Source: a virus
IMG/VR virus record: IMGVR_UViG_3300007770_000038
Span: 1 to 38,351 of that record
Length of the DNA stretch: 38,351 nucleotides
Direction: 5' to 3' (one strand)
The stretch's first letter is position 1; each line of letters starts with the position of its first letter. The notes beneath the pieces were generated by a model. It made no database searches. It worked only from the letters and a program-made list of their open reading frames with translations, and was not told where the DNA came from. The position numbers and the translations under genes are program-made. Positions 21,358-28,230 of the stretch are shown in pieces.

Positions 21358-21397
21358 ATAATTGTAGTTAATCATAATTGTAATAATCATAATTGTA
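21358..21397. repeat. Three direct repeats of ATAATTGTA (iteron-like)
   Basis: ATAATTGTA occurs at 21358-21366, 21374-21382 and 21389-21397, with spacings of 16 and 15 bases and similar spacers (GTTAATC, ATAATC). They lie 24-63 bases downstream of the P6 -10 box, in a leader almost free of G and C. Possible repressor operators or origin iterons. The regular spacing is not a full helical turn multiple (10.5), so binding on one face is not certain. Confidence 0.75.
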
Positions 21398-21426
21398 ATT
21401 AATTGTTTTGCCTTAGTTGTTAAATC

Positions 21427-21636
21427 ATGAAAATAATTGTTGACAGTACGCTATCATTAGCATATTTTATGAGGAAAATGGACAAAATCCTCATAAACAT
21501 AAACCGCAGGAACTCGCAAAGGGACACCCACTACGAGATGCGTAAGCAACTCAGGTGGCAGTCTGTCAAGCAGTTCGCAATCTTGGCCGCGATAGGGGCC
21601 ATACTAACACTAACATTCTACATAGCATACAACTAA
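21427..21636 (+). CDS. 69-residue protein with C-terminal membrane span
   Basis: The N-terminal half is basic and polar (KILININRRNSQRDTHYEMR); the C-terminal part FAILAAIGAILTLTFYIAY is a clear transmembrane helix, so it is probably tail-anchored. No Shine-Dalgarno site lies before ATG 21427; a second ATG at 21469 is possible. First gene after P6. Its TAA overlaps the next ATG as TAATG. The function is unknown. Confidence 0.65.
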   Translation: MKIIVDSTLSLAYFMRKMDKILININRRNSQRDTHYEMRKQLRWQSVKQFAILAAIGAILTLTFYIAYN

Positions 21637-22283
21637 TGGAAACTCGATATTGGAGAACCAACAAGGACCTTGGGCAATTTTGCACGAAGGTCGATGAAAC
21701 CACACCAGGTGCCGTCAAGTACGAGCATTCTATGTGTACCAACGGATTCAAGTGGCAATTGCAGGTGAGCACCATTGCAGGCCACATTGAGTCCATGTGG
21801 ATGGACGAGAGCCCGTATATAAAGGGGAAGCAGCTTTGCATAGGCCTGCAGAACAGTGCAGGCGTTGACGTTGCGGTGATCCCTACGCGCAAGCAGAAAA
21901 GCGTCTGGCCGACGGATGCATACAGCTACCTCGCCAAGCGAGTAATGAACTTCGACATTGACAGCATCTTAGAGCTAAAGGTGTGGAAGGTCAAGCCAGA
22001 GGACAGCGACTACGAAAAATTATTCATTCTTCCCTACCAAGGGGGGAGAAAGCCAGTCGCTGAGGCTTTGACTAAGGAGAAGCAGCCCAAAGTTGAGACG
22101 GTTATGGTCGGGTCAACGAAGAATTGGAACACCGAGCCTCTTTTCAAGGCCCTTGAGGAGCAGGTCGAGGCATTCATTGTTGCCAACAAGGGCAAGCTTG
22201 ATGAGGCGAAATCCAGCCGAGAGCCTACGAAAAACGAAGTGGTTGCTCAGTCGAACGATATTTTGGAGGACTGCCCGTTCTAG
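21636..22283 (+). CDS. Single-stranded DNA-binding-like protein (candidate)
   Basis: 215 residues from ATG 21636, overlapping the previous stop; the in-frame start at 21555 lies within the neighbour and is rejected. The chain ends with DILEDCPF, an acidic segment closed by Pro-Phe like the interaction tail of SSB proteins (DDIPF in E. coli). The body is beta-rich with many aromatics (FKWQLQVSTIAGHIESMWMD), preceded by a flexible tail region. Its place ahead of nuclease and helicase genes supports an SSB or gp2.5-like role. An OB fold is not proven by sequence alone. Confidence 0.55.
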   Translation: METRYWRTNKDLGQFCTKVDETTPGAVKYEHSMCTNGFKWQLQVSTIAGHIESMWMDESPYIKGKQLCIGLQNSAGVDVAVIPTRKQKSVWPTDAYSYLAKRVMNFDIDSILELKVWKVKPEDSDYEKLFILPYQGGRKPVAEALTKEKQPKVETVMVGSTKNWNTEPLFKALEEQVEAFIVANKGKLDEAKSSREPTKNEVVAQSNDILEDCPF

Positions 22284-22303
22284 TTGTCTGTTGTCGTTAT
22301 GAG

Positions 22304-22327
22304 CCCTGCCCTCTTCGGGGGGCGGGG
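22304..22327 (+). terminator. GC-rich hairpin with UUCG tetraloop
   Basis: CCCTGCCCTC and GGGGGCGGGG form ten pairs around TTCG, giving the very stable C(UUCG)G loop, followed by TTAAATTT. It lies between the SSB-like stop and the next start. The U tract is weak, so it may limit read-through or protect the upstream mRNA end. Confidence 0.65.
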
Positions 22328-22338
22328 TTAAATTTACC

Positions 22339-22635
22339 ATGATTACAAAAACACTTTTAGACTCACTCGTAGCGAACCACAATGGTCAGGACGACCAGAA
22401 GTGGAAGACCACTTTGGCCGTAAAGAAGCGCAACGGGATTACAGAGGTGATTGGCATTTGCACTTACGGCAACCTGTATTTTGTACAGCTCACGAAGGAT
22501 GGCAAAGCCCGCATTGATTGGATTAAAAAGAACCTAATTGGCGACCAGCATTTGGTAGATCAGCCAAGGCACTACCGAGTTACGGATTCAGTGCTAGACA
22601 AATTTAGACAGGAAACCGTCGAATGGATTTCTTAA
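22339..22635 (+). CDS. 98-residue protein, unknown
   Basis: Starts MITKTLLDSLVANHNGQDDQ after the UUCG hairpin. A mixed alpha-beta pattern (GITEVIGICTYGNLYFVQLT) and a basic C-terminal half with IDWIKKNLIG. No known motif. Its end overlaps the next gene by 13 bases. Possibly a DNA-metabolism accessory by neighbourhood only. Confidence 0.65.
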   Translation: MITKTLLDSLVANHNGQDDQKWKTTLAVKKRNGITEVIGICTYGNLYFVQLTKDGKARIDWIKKNLIGDQHLVDQPRHYRVTDSVLDKFRQETVEWIS

Positions 22636-22823
22636 GACTGATAAACCCAACAGATGAGGAAGAGGTTGACATCCTTGTGACGGTAATCGAGGAGGCCATC
22701 GAGAGACACTGTAGCGACGAGCAGATTCACGACATTAGCGACTACGTTGACCAGAGAATTGAAATTGAACTGGAGCCATTTGGCAGCGACGACTACCTGC
22801 TGGGCATAAGCGAATTGAGATGA
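22623..22823 (+). CDS. 66-residue acidic protein, unknown
   Basis: MDFLRLINPTDEEEVDILVT followed by acidic helices (EEAIERHCSDEQIHDISDYV). It overlaps both neighbours (starting inside the previous gene and sharing ATGA with the next). No family is recognised. Confidence 0.65.
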   Translation: MDFLRLINPTDEEEVDILVTVIEEAIERHCSDEQIHDISDYVDQRIEIELEPFGSDDYLLGISELR

Positions 22824-23191
22824 AAACGACAATAAAAGCAATACAGGGGCAGTGGGCAGATTGCCTAACTGAACAAGGAGATCGGGTTATCATCAAGATG
22901 CTGAACCCAAGCCAGCACCAAGTTGGCGACGAAAGTAATTGGTGGACCGAGTACACGGCAACCAAAGAGGACGGTACAATGGTTTACGAAGAGGCCGTTG
23001 CCCCAACGCACATAGACGAGGATGGGAATAAGGGGGAAGCTCCAGAATCCAATCAGTTTAGCCGAGAGGAGTACCTTATAGCGTTGGTCGAGGTAATGTC
23101 TGTAGCCGTCTTTGAGTCTGCTAAAATTGAAATGGATCTGGAGGGAATCCGACTGCTTGCCACTGCCCAAGCCGCGAAGAACAGAGGATGA
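22820..23191 (+). CDS. 123-residue protein, unknown
   Basis: Begins MKTTIKAIQGQWADCLTEQG, with a beta-rich N-terminal half (GDRVIIKMLNPSQ) resembling a small barrel, an acidic linker, and a helical C-terminal half (REEYLIALVEVMSVAVFESA). The ATG overlaps the previous TGA. No catalytic motif and no family recognised. Confidence 0.65.
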   Translation: MKTTIKAIQGQWADCLTEQGDRVIIKMLNPSQHQVGDESNWWTEYTATKEDGTMVYEEAVAPTHIDEDGNKGEAPESNQFSREEYLIALVEVMSVAVFESAKIEMDLEGIRLLATAQAAKNRG

Positions 23192-23763
23192 AGAAAAAAA
23201 TCAAGGATCACCTGCACTTATGGAAGGTGATGCTCCATGCGGCTAGACACTCATGGGAGAGTGGGTGCGCGGCTGACTGGGAGGATGCAGCGTCTTACGC
23301 TTACCAGAGATTCATTGATCAGGTTGGCGAGGATGAGGACAAGTGGGATTCTCCATTTGTGTACGTGTTTGGCAAGAGAAAAACTAGGGATTATCAACGC
23401 TTGCTTTGGGGGCACCATGACAGGGATGTCAAGAAAAGAGCCAAGCTCTTAGAGGTCCATAACGAATTAATTGAATCTTACAAACCAAGCCGAGAAAAGG
23501 TCTTTGTGAAGTGCTTGAGCGATATAGGTAAATTGATGGATGCTAGACTGTACAGCAATGCTACGGTTAAAACATCCACCATTTTAGACGAGATAGTGGG
23601 AGGGGAAAGACCAAGAAACCACCGCTTTGGGGAGGTGAGCGAGGAGACTGCCTTAAGGGTGGGGATAACCAGAAGGAATTGCCACAAAAGAATATGTAAC
23701 ATCCGCAAAAACGACCAAGCCCGAGCAATTTGGAGCAAATACAAGGAGAAAGCCCATTCATGA
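23188..23763 (+). CDS. Possible sigma-factor-like transcription protein
   Basis: 191 residues. Residues about 28-75 (WEDAASYAYQRFIDQV, then SPFVYVFGKRKTRDYQR) have the spacing of region 2 of ECF-type sigma factors: an acidic helix with aromatic residues, then a hydrophobic helix ending in a basic stretch. The C-terminal part (GEVSEETALRVGITRRNCHK) could be the region 4 helix-turn-helix. The match is a pattern judgement, not a motif identity; another helical DNA-binding protein remains possible. If correct it could redirect host RNA polymerase during infection. It starts at ATG 23188 overlapping the previous stop as ATGA. Confidence 0.4.
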   Translation: MKKKIKDHLHLWKVMLHAARHSWESGCAADWEDAASYAYQRFIDQVGEDEDKWDSPFVYVFGKRKTRDYQRLLWGHHDRDVKKRAKLLEVHNELIESYKPSREKVFVKCLSDIGKLMDARLYSNATVKTSTILDEIVGGERPRNHRFGEVSEETALRVGITRRNCHKRICNIRKNDQARAIWSKYKEKAHS

Positions 23764-23948
23764 GATACAACGATGAACTAGAAGGTTTGGAGGACCACGA
23801 AGTTATTGTCGGAATGATTGGCAAGACAATCGAGGTGCTACCCGTGGACGAGTTGAGTGTTACGGCATTTGTTAACAGCAAGATTATTAGGTGCGACTTG
23901 GAAGATGATGGAGGCGTCTCTGTCGCAGTGATTTCTGACGATGGCTAA
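23760..23948 (+). CDS. 62-residue acidic protein, unknown
   Basis: ATG 23760 (MRYNDELEGLEDHEVIVGMI) overlaps the previous stop as ATGA. Beta-rich and acidic, ending CDLEDDGGVSVAVISDDG. It overlaps the start of the phosphoesterase gene by eight bases. An upstream start at 23730 would lie inside the previous gene and is not favoured. The function is unknown. Confidence 0.65.
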   Translation: MRYNDELEGLEDHEVIVGMIGKTIEVLPVDELSVTAFVNSKIIRCDLEDDGGVSVAVISDDG

Positions 23949-24588
23949 GGTATTGGTAATCGGGGACTTGCATTGCCCATTTACCCTCAAGAAATATTTG
24001 AGGTTCTGCAAGAACGTGGACCGCCGAATGTCATGCAATGAGGTCGTGTTCATTGGCGACGTCATTGACAACCACTATTCGTCGTATCACGAGACTGACC
24101 CAGATGGGCTTAGTGCAGGCGACGAACTGGACAGGGCAATCTCCGAGATCCAGAAATGGTACAAGGCATTCCCCCAGGCACACGTTTGCATTGGCAACCA
24201 CGACCGGTTGGTGCACCGAAAGGCGTACAGTGCTGGCATATCCAAAAGATGGGTTAGGGACTATAACGAAATGTTCGAGGCACCTGGCTGGAAGTTTGTT
24301 GAGTCGGTCTGTATCGACAACGTGGTCTATTGCCACGGGGACGGCAAGAAGGCCATTCAGCGAGCCAAGCAAGATATGCAGAGCGTGGTCCAAGGTCACT
24401 GGCATTCGGAGTGCTACGTTCAATGGCACACGGGAGCCAAGTGCAAGGTTTTTGGAATGCAGGTTGGCAACGGGATCGACAAGGACTCGTATGCTATGGC
24501 CTACGGCAAATATGGGCCTCACCCTGCCATCGGGTGTGGTGTAGTTGAGCATGGCAAGGTGGCTACAAACTTTTTAATGGAACTATGA
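23941..24588 (+). CDS. Calcineurin-like metallophosphoesterase
   Basis: 215 residues with the full metal-binding set: GDLHCP at 8-13, GDVID at 39-43, GNHD at 85-88, CHGDG at 131-135 and GHWH at 152-155. These give the Asp, His and Asn ligands for two metal ions in this superfamily. Phage members act on nucleotides, DNA ends or protein phosphates; the substrate cannot be read from sequence. The start at ATG 23941 overlaps the upstream gene. It sits next to nucleotide and DNA-processing genes, which favours a nucleic-acid role. Confidence 0.9.
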   Translation: MAKVLVIGDLHCPFTLKKYLRFCKNVDRRMSCNEVVFIGDVIDNHYSSYHETDPDGLSAGDELDRAISEIQKWYKAFPQAHVCIGNHDRLVHRKAYSAGISKRWVRDYNEMFEAPGWKFVESVCIDNVVYCHGDGKKAIQRAKQDMQSVVQGHWHSECYVQWHTGAKCKVFGMQVGNGIDKDSYAMAYGKYGPHPAIGCGVVEHGKVATNFLMEL

Positions 24589-24899
24589 CGAAAAAAGAAT
24601 TTTTTGATTTTGTCGAAAAAGACAACCAACGGATGTTGGAACTGTTGCAGGCAAAAAACAATGATTACACTGCGGGATCAGACAATGCACTGGCAAATTT
24701 CGATCAGGCTGAGAGAATTGGCATCGACCCCGTGAAGGGGATTCTGCTTCGGGTTTTGGACAAAATGAAGCGGTTGGAGACATTCGCGCAGAATGGCTAC
24801 TTGTCAGTGAAGAACGAAACGGTTATGGATGCAGCCGACGACATAGAAGGCTACATGAAAGCTATTAAATCCTACTTGGAGGGCAGGGAATATCCATGA
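24585..24899 (+). CDS. All-alpha nucleotide-metabolism-like protein (DUF1599-type)
   Basis: 104 residues. The pattern KNNDYTAGSDNALANFDQAE, then RVLDKMKRLETF and ETVMDAADDIEGYMKAIKSY, matches short phage proteins of the all-alpha NTP-pyrophosphatase-like group: a KxxDY motif, a DKxxR motif and a DxxDDIxxY helix. Family members are linked to nucleotide clean-up or base modification. The exact substrate is unknown. The ATG overlaps the previous TGA. Confidence 0.65.
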   Translation: MTKKEFFDFVEKDNQRMLELLQAKNNDYTAGSDNALANFDQAERIGIDPVKGILLRVLDKMKRLETFAQNGYLSVKNETVMDAADDIEGYMKAIKSYLEGREYP

Positions 24900-25207
24900 T
24901 GTACACAGAAGAAGACATACCATATGTGGTAAGAGAGTGCCGAGACTGGATGACGGGCGGCTCCAGGTTCACCAATAAGAGCATTGGCATTGTGGTGGGT
25001 GGACCCGCCCACGGTAGGATTTGGATCATTGACAGAGAGCAAAGGGACCGAGAGTTTGGGCCGGCGAAATACCACCTGACGGACTACGAATTTGGGGGAG
25101 AAAAGATAGCAGCATGGCGTTGCGAGGGGCTTACCGACTTTGACGCCAAGGGTATGTTGCTTGCCATGATATTCTCAGCAGTGGAGGCATTTACTGAAAG
25201 CTTATGA
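24896..25207 (+). CDS. 103-residue protein, unknown
   Basis: Starts MMYTEEDIPYVVRECRDWMT, has a glycine-rich turn GIVVGGPAHGRIWIIDREQR, then LTDYEFGGEKIAAWRCEGLT and a helical end. No family is recognised. It overlaps both neighbours by four bases (ATGA), so it is part of the same translational chain as the nuclease. A DNA-metabolism role is suggested only by location. Confidence 0.62.
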   Translation: MMYTEEDIPYVVRECRDWMTGGSRFTNKSIGIVVGGPAHGRIWIIDREQRDREFGPAKYHLTDYEFGGEKIAAWRCEGLTDFDAKGMLLAMIFSAVEAFTESL

Positions 25208-25962
25208 GCCACTTCTATACACAGCAAAAGAACGGCAAGGTAAAGCTGCTGAAGAGCATCGACACTATAGCCAAGGCAAGAGGTCACGGAAACTGCGTCA
25301 AGAGCGTGACCACTGTACTGTCCCTGTTCCCAAGGCAGCTACGTGGCTTTGACATTAACGAATGGCGTGAGCGTAAGTTGGTCCACTTAGCTAGGGAGTA
25401 CCCAGAGGACACGGAGGACAAGCTTAGGGAAAGACTATGGGGCTACCGCACCGACCTTGATGGTAGCGAGCTAACCTCCTCTGAGTTTGGAACCAAGCTG
25501 CACGCAGAGATGGAGGAGGCGATCAACCAGCGAATGCTAGGGGCAGACTACCACAGCGAGTACCGCCACTTCTACCGACCATTCCTTGTTTGGATAGACT
25601 CCCTCGGGATTTACCCCCAACTAGTGGAGCATTCAGTTATCGACACTGAACGCAGGGTGGCAGGCATGATCGACTTTATCGGAGAGCGTGACGACAAGCC
25701 AGTGTTGATGGACTTCAAGTTCAGGCAAGGAGATCCACGCAAGAAGAGCTACGAGACTGACCTGTGCCAGCTTGCGGTGGAGGCAGACATAATAGCCGAG
25801 GAGTGGGGTTTCGAACTTTGCGACGTTGACTGCTACAGCGTCATCTTCGACTGCGAGACTGCCCAGATGCACGTCAAGAAGTGGCCGCTGCACAAGGTCG
25901 AGTGGGGCATTGAGGCGTTTGATTACCTGAACGGAGCATACAACTTCTTCACTGGACTTTGA
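25204..25962 (+). CDS. PD-(D/E)XK exonuclease, RecB/Cas4-like
   Basis: 252 residues. GTKLHAEME (96-104) gives the early His/Glu motif, GMIDFIG carries the active-site Asp at 157, VLMDFKF supplies Asp170 and Lys172 of the D-x-K core, and DLCQLAVEA (around 187-195) is the Q motif of RecB-family nucleases. It is likely an ATP-independent exonuclease for recombination or host DNA breakdown. The upstream neighbour overlaps as ATGA, and the helicase start overlaps its own stop, so nuclease and helicase are probably made together. Confidence 0.85.
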   Translation: MSHFYTQQKNGKVKLLKSIDTIAKARGHGNCVKSVTTVLSLFPRQLRGFDINEWRERKLVHLAREYPEDTEDKLRERLWGYRTDLDGSELTSSEFGTKLHAEMEEAINQRMLGADYHSEYRHFYRPFLVWIDSLGIYPQLVEHSVIDTERRVAGMIDFIGERDDKPVLMDFKFRQGDPRKKSYETDLCQLAVEADIIAEEWGFELCDVDCYSVIFDCETAQMHVKKWPLHKVEWGIEAFDYLNGAYNFFTGL

Positions 25963-27296
25963 GCTTATCCCAACAGCAGCAGGAGGTATTTGACCTTATC
26001 AAGTCACGCAGGTGCAAGTTTGTCCGTCTCGATGGATCGGCTGGCACCGGCAAGAGCTACCTAATTGACCAAATCAGACAGTATGACAGAGCAGTTTGCA
26101 TCGTTGCCCCAACAGGCAGAGCGGCTTCCAATGTTCGAGGCGAAACTCTCTATAGAATGTTTGGCGTCCCGAGTGAGGGATCGCTTGACCCAGACGAGAG
26201 AGTCACTACACTCAGAGCAAAGCAAATCCAAACCAGATTCTTTGGACGCAAGAAGGATCGACTTCTACAAGGCATCTCTTGGATCGTAATCGAGGAGTAC
26301 ACGATGGTCAGGTGCGACCACATTGACTTCATCGACAAGGCTATGCGTAGGGCTACTGGCAACCCAGAGGCGTTCGGCGGCAAGCATGTGCTCTTTGTCG
26401 GTGGGCCAGGGCAATTGCTGCCAGTGGCTGACGAGAAGGATACCAAGACCTTGCTAGGATATGACTACCCTCCCCCATTTGGGTTGGAGCAGTCTAGGTT
26501 CTGGCGTGATAACGTAAACCACATACGGATTTGCAGCCTCAACCACATCTTCCGTCAGTCCAATCCCGTTGAGGCAAACATACTGGAACGTGTGAAGGTG
26601 GGCAAGCAGACTGACATAGATCTGCGACTCATAAACAGCAGGGTAGGGGAGCCTCACAACGCTGCCATGATCCTGACCCCATACCGCAAGAGGGCCAGCC
26701 AGATTAACGAGGCTAGGTTGTCTGGGCTAAAGAGCAAGGAGTATGTGTTCGAGGGTACGCAAAAGGGTGAGATGGATGAGGTGAGGAACATGGACCGCAC
26801 CTTGAAGCTCAGGGAGGGATGCCGTGTCATCATCAAGAAGAACATCCGCAAGAAGATTCGGGGCGAGATGCAGCACGTTGTCAATGGGGACACTGGCACC
26901 TTTGTGGGCATAGACAAGTACCAGCGGCTGGTGATAATCAGAGACAGCGACAGCGACTACGTTTACATTGGGCAGGAGAAGGAGAGCAAGTTTAAGCACG
27001 AGATGGACGGGGACGGCAACATTGAGTCCAAAGAGGTTGCCTACCTTAAGCAGTATCCCGTGCGGCTGGGCTACGCCCTTACGGTACACGCCAGCCAGGG
27101 GCTAACCCTAGATCGTGTCCACCTGGAGCTACCCAGTCATGTGATGAAGGACTGGTTCGGGCTACTTTACGTCGCGGTCAGCCGTGTCACATCCTTTTCG
27201 GGGCTCACAATCAGTAGACTTTTGACACACGGAGACATATCATCAACGATAGCAGACTTTGAGGAACCGCAACAGCAGTATGAGCTCGCAAACTGA
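25959..27296 (+). CDS. SF1 helicase, RecD/Dda-like
   Basis: 445 residues from a TTG at 25959 that overlaps the nuclease stop. Walker A GSAGTGKS is at 26-33, motif II reads IEEYTM at 111-116, motif III reads VGGPGQLLPV at 147-156, and the C-terminal motifs VHASQGLTLDRV and YVAVSRVTSFSGL (near 375-425) are the UvrD-C2 type. The usual Asp of motif III (GD) is Gly here and the first acidic residue of motif II is Glu. Dda and RecD2 relatives unwind DNA 5-prime to 3-prime and remodel forks. With no polymerase present it probably cooperates with the host replisome. Confidence 0.9.
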   Translation: MSLSQQQQEVFDLIKSRRCKFVRLDGSAGTGKSYLIDQIRQYDRAVCIVAPTGRAASNVRGETLYRMFGVPSEGSLDPDERVTTLRAKQIQTRFFGRKKDRLLQGISWIVIEEYTMVRCDHIDFIDKAMRRATGNPEAFGGKHVLFVGGPGQLLPVADEKDTKTLLGYDYPPPFGLEQSRFWRDNVNHIRICSLNHIFRQSNPVEANILERVKVGKQTDIDLRLINSRVGEPHNAAMILTPYRKRASQINEARLSGLKSKEYVFEGTQKGEMDEVRNMDRTLKLREGCRVIIKKNIRKKIRGEMQHVVNGDTGTFVGIDKYQRLVIIRDSDSDYVYIGQEKESKFKHEMDGDGNIESKEVAYLKQYPVRLGYALTVHASQGLTLDRVHLELPSHVMKDWFGLLYVAVSRVTSFSGLTISRLLTHGDISSTIADFEEPQQQYELAN

Positions 27297-27486
27297 ACAG
27301 CCAGAGGAGGGCACAATAGAACTTGTTTACCGTGAGTTGTCGAAAGCAATTAGGGGAGTCCAAGCGGTGGACCCAGAGGCATACTTGCAAATGCCCCGCC
27401 TATGGGACACTTGGAAGAGGGCAGAGACTGACTGCCTGCTATCGGTATGGAGTGCCTTGCAGAAATATGAAGACAGAAATGATTGA
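27280..27486 (+). CDS. 68-residue protein, unknown
   Basis: ATG 27280 (MSSQTEQPEEGTIELVYREL) lies inside the helicase end. Helical, with AYLQMPRLWDTWKRAETDCL in the middle. It overlaps the next gene. No motif. A start further upstream at 27259 is open but has no ribosome site. Confidence 0.6.
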   Translation: MSSQTEQPEEGTIELVYRELSKAIRGVQAVDPEAYLQMPRLWDTWKRAETDCLLSVWSALQKYEDRND

Positions 27487-27769
27487 TAACGACAATGAGG
27501 AGTACGGGACGTTCATGTTCCCTGAAGATGAGTTCAATGGGTACTGGCGAATTCAAACCGACAACCCAGGAATCAGATCAAAAATGCGTAAGATCGCACG
27601 AGACAATAAATCACCTTGGACTAAGGTTGGTTGGGGAACCTCTGATTTGTTTCGACGCACCTTCACTCGCAAGGCCACGGCATTGGCTTTCTTTGCCAAA
27701 TTAGGGCTTGAGTATGGGCTTAGGGTCATTCAACCAAACAAAACGACGTGGGAGCTAAGAAAACGATAA
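27479..27769 (+). CDS. 96-residue protein, unknown
   Basis: From ATG 27479 (MIDNDNEEYGTFMFPEDEFN), overlapping the previous stop; another ATG at 27467 would add four residues. The C-terminal half is basic (RSKMRKIARDNKSPWTKVGW, later RRTFTRKATALAFFAKLGL), suggesting nucleic-acid binding. It overlaps the HNH gene by 22 bases. No family is recognised. Confidence 0.6.
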   Translation: MIDNDNEEYGTFMFPEDEFNGYWRIQTDNPGIRSKMRKIARDNKSPWTKVGWGTSDLFRRTFTRKATALAFFAKLGLEYGLRVIQPNKTTWELRKR

Positions 27770-28230
27770 AAACTGCAGGTGTCTCGGCGGTTATGAGGAA
27801 ACCTAAGCCACATAATTCAGGTCAATGGACTGACGCTCGCAAACGTAGCTTTGCTATGTCTGCTTTGCGTGGTGCTAGGTGGCCTGTAAAGTACCAAACA
27901 ATTAAGGATGCCTACGTCAAGGATGGGGTCAACCCTGCGACGGGACGCAAGTGCAAGCTGCACAAGTGTGCCCAATGTGGAAACCTATTCCCTCAAAAGG
28001 ACATGGCCGCTGACCACATTGAACCAGTGGTTCCCATTGAAGGATTCACTGGGGAAACTTACTTGGGCTACAACTGGAATGAGCTAATCCAACGACTCTA
28101 CTGCGAAATTGATGGCTTCCAGGCGTTGTGCAAGGGGTGCCACAAGCTTAAGTCAGCAGATGAAAGGGCATTGCGGGACGCTGCAAAAACATACCCGCCA
28201 CCACACGGCTGGTCAAGCGCACACGGCTAG
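27748..28230 (+). CDS. HNH endonuclease-like protein
   Basis: 160 residues from GTG 27748, or 145 from the ATG at 27793. Cys74-x-x-Cys77 in KCAQCGNLF, then ADHIEPVVP with the paired Asp-His at 89-90, Asn residues near 109-111 and a second zinc knuckle LCKGCHKL (128-132) form an HNH with two CxxC. Such free-standing HNH proteins sit in early regions of T7-like phages, as homing or packaging-related nucleases. It is the last rightward gene and its stop overlaps the stop of the leftward tailspike gene. Confidence 0.8.
   Translation: MGAKKTIKTAGVSAVMRKPKPHNSGQWTDARKRSFAMSALRGARWPVKYQTIKDAYVKDGVNPATGRKCKLHKCAQCGNLFPQKDMAADHIEPVVPIEGFTGETYLGYNWNELIQRLYCEIDGFQALCKGCHKLKSADERALRDAAKTYPPPHGWSSAHG

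Noticed and set aside
24031-24552. 173-codon minus-strand and 168-codon plus-strand frames over the phosphoesterase
   Set aside because: Both are shadows of a gene with five intact catalytic motifs.
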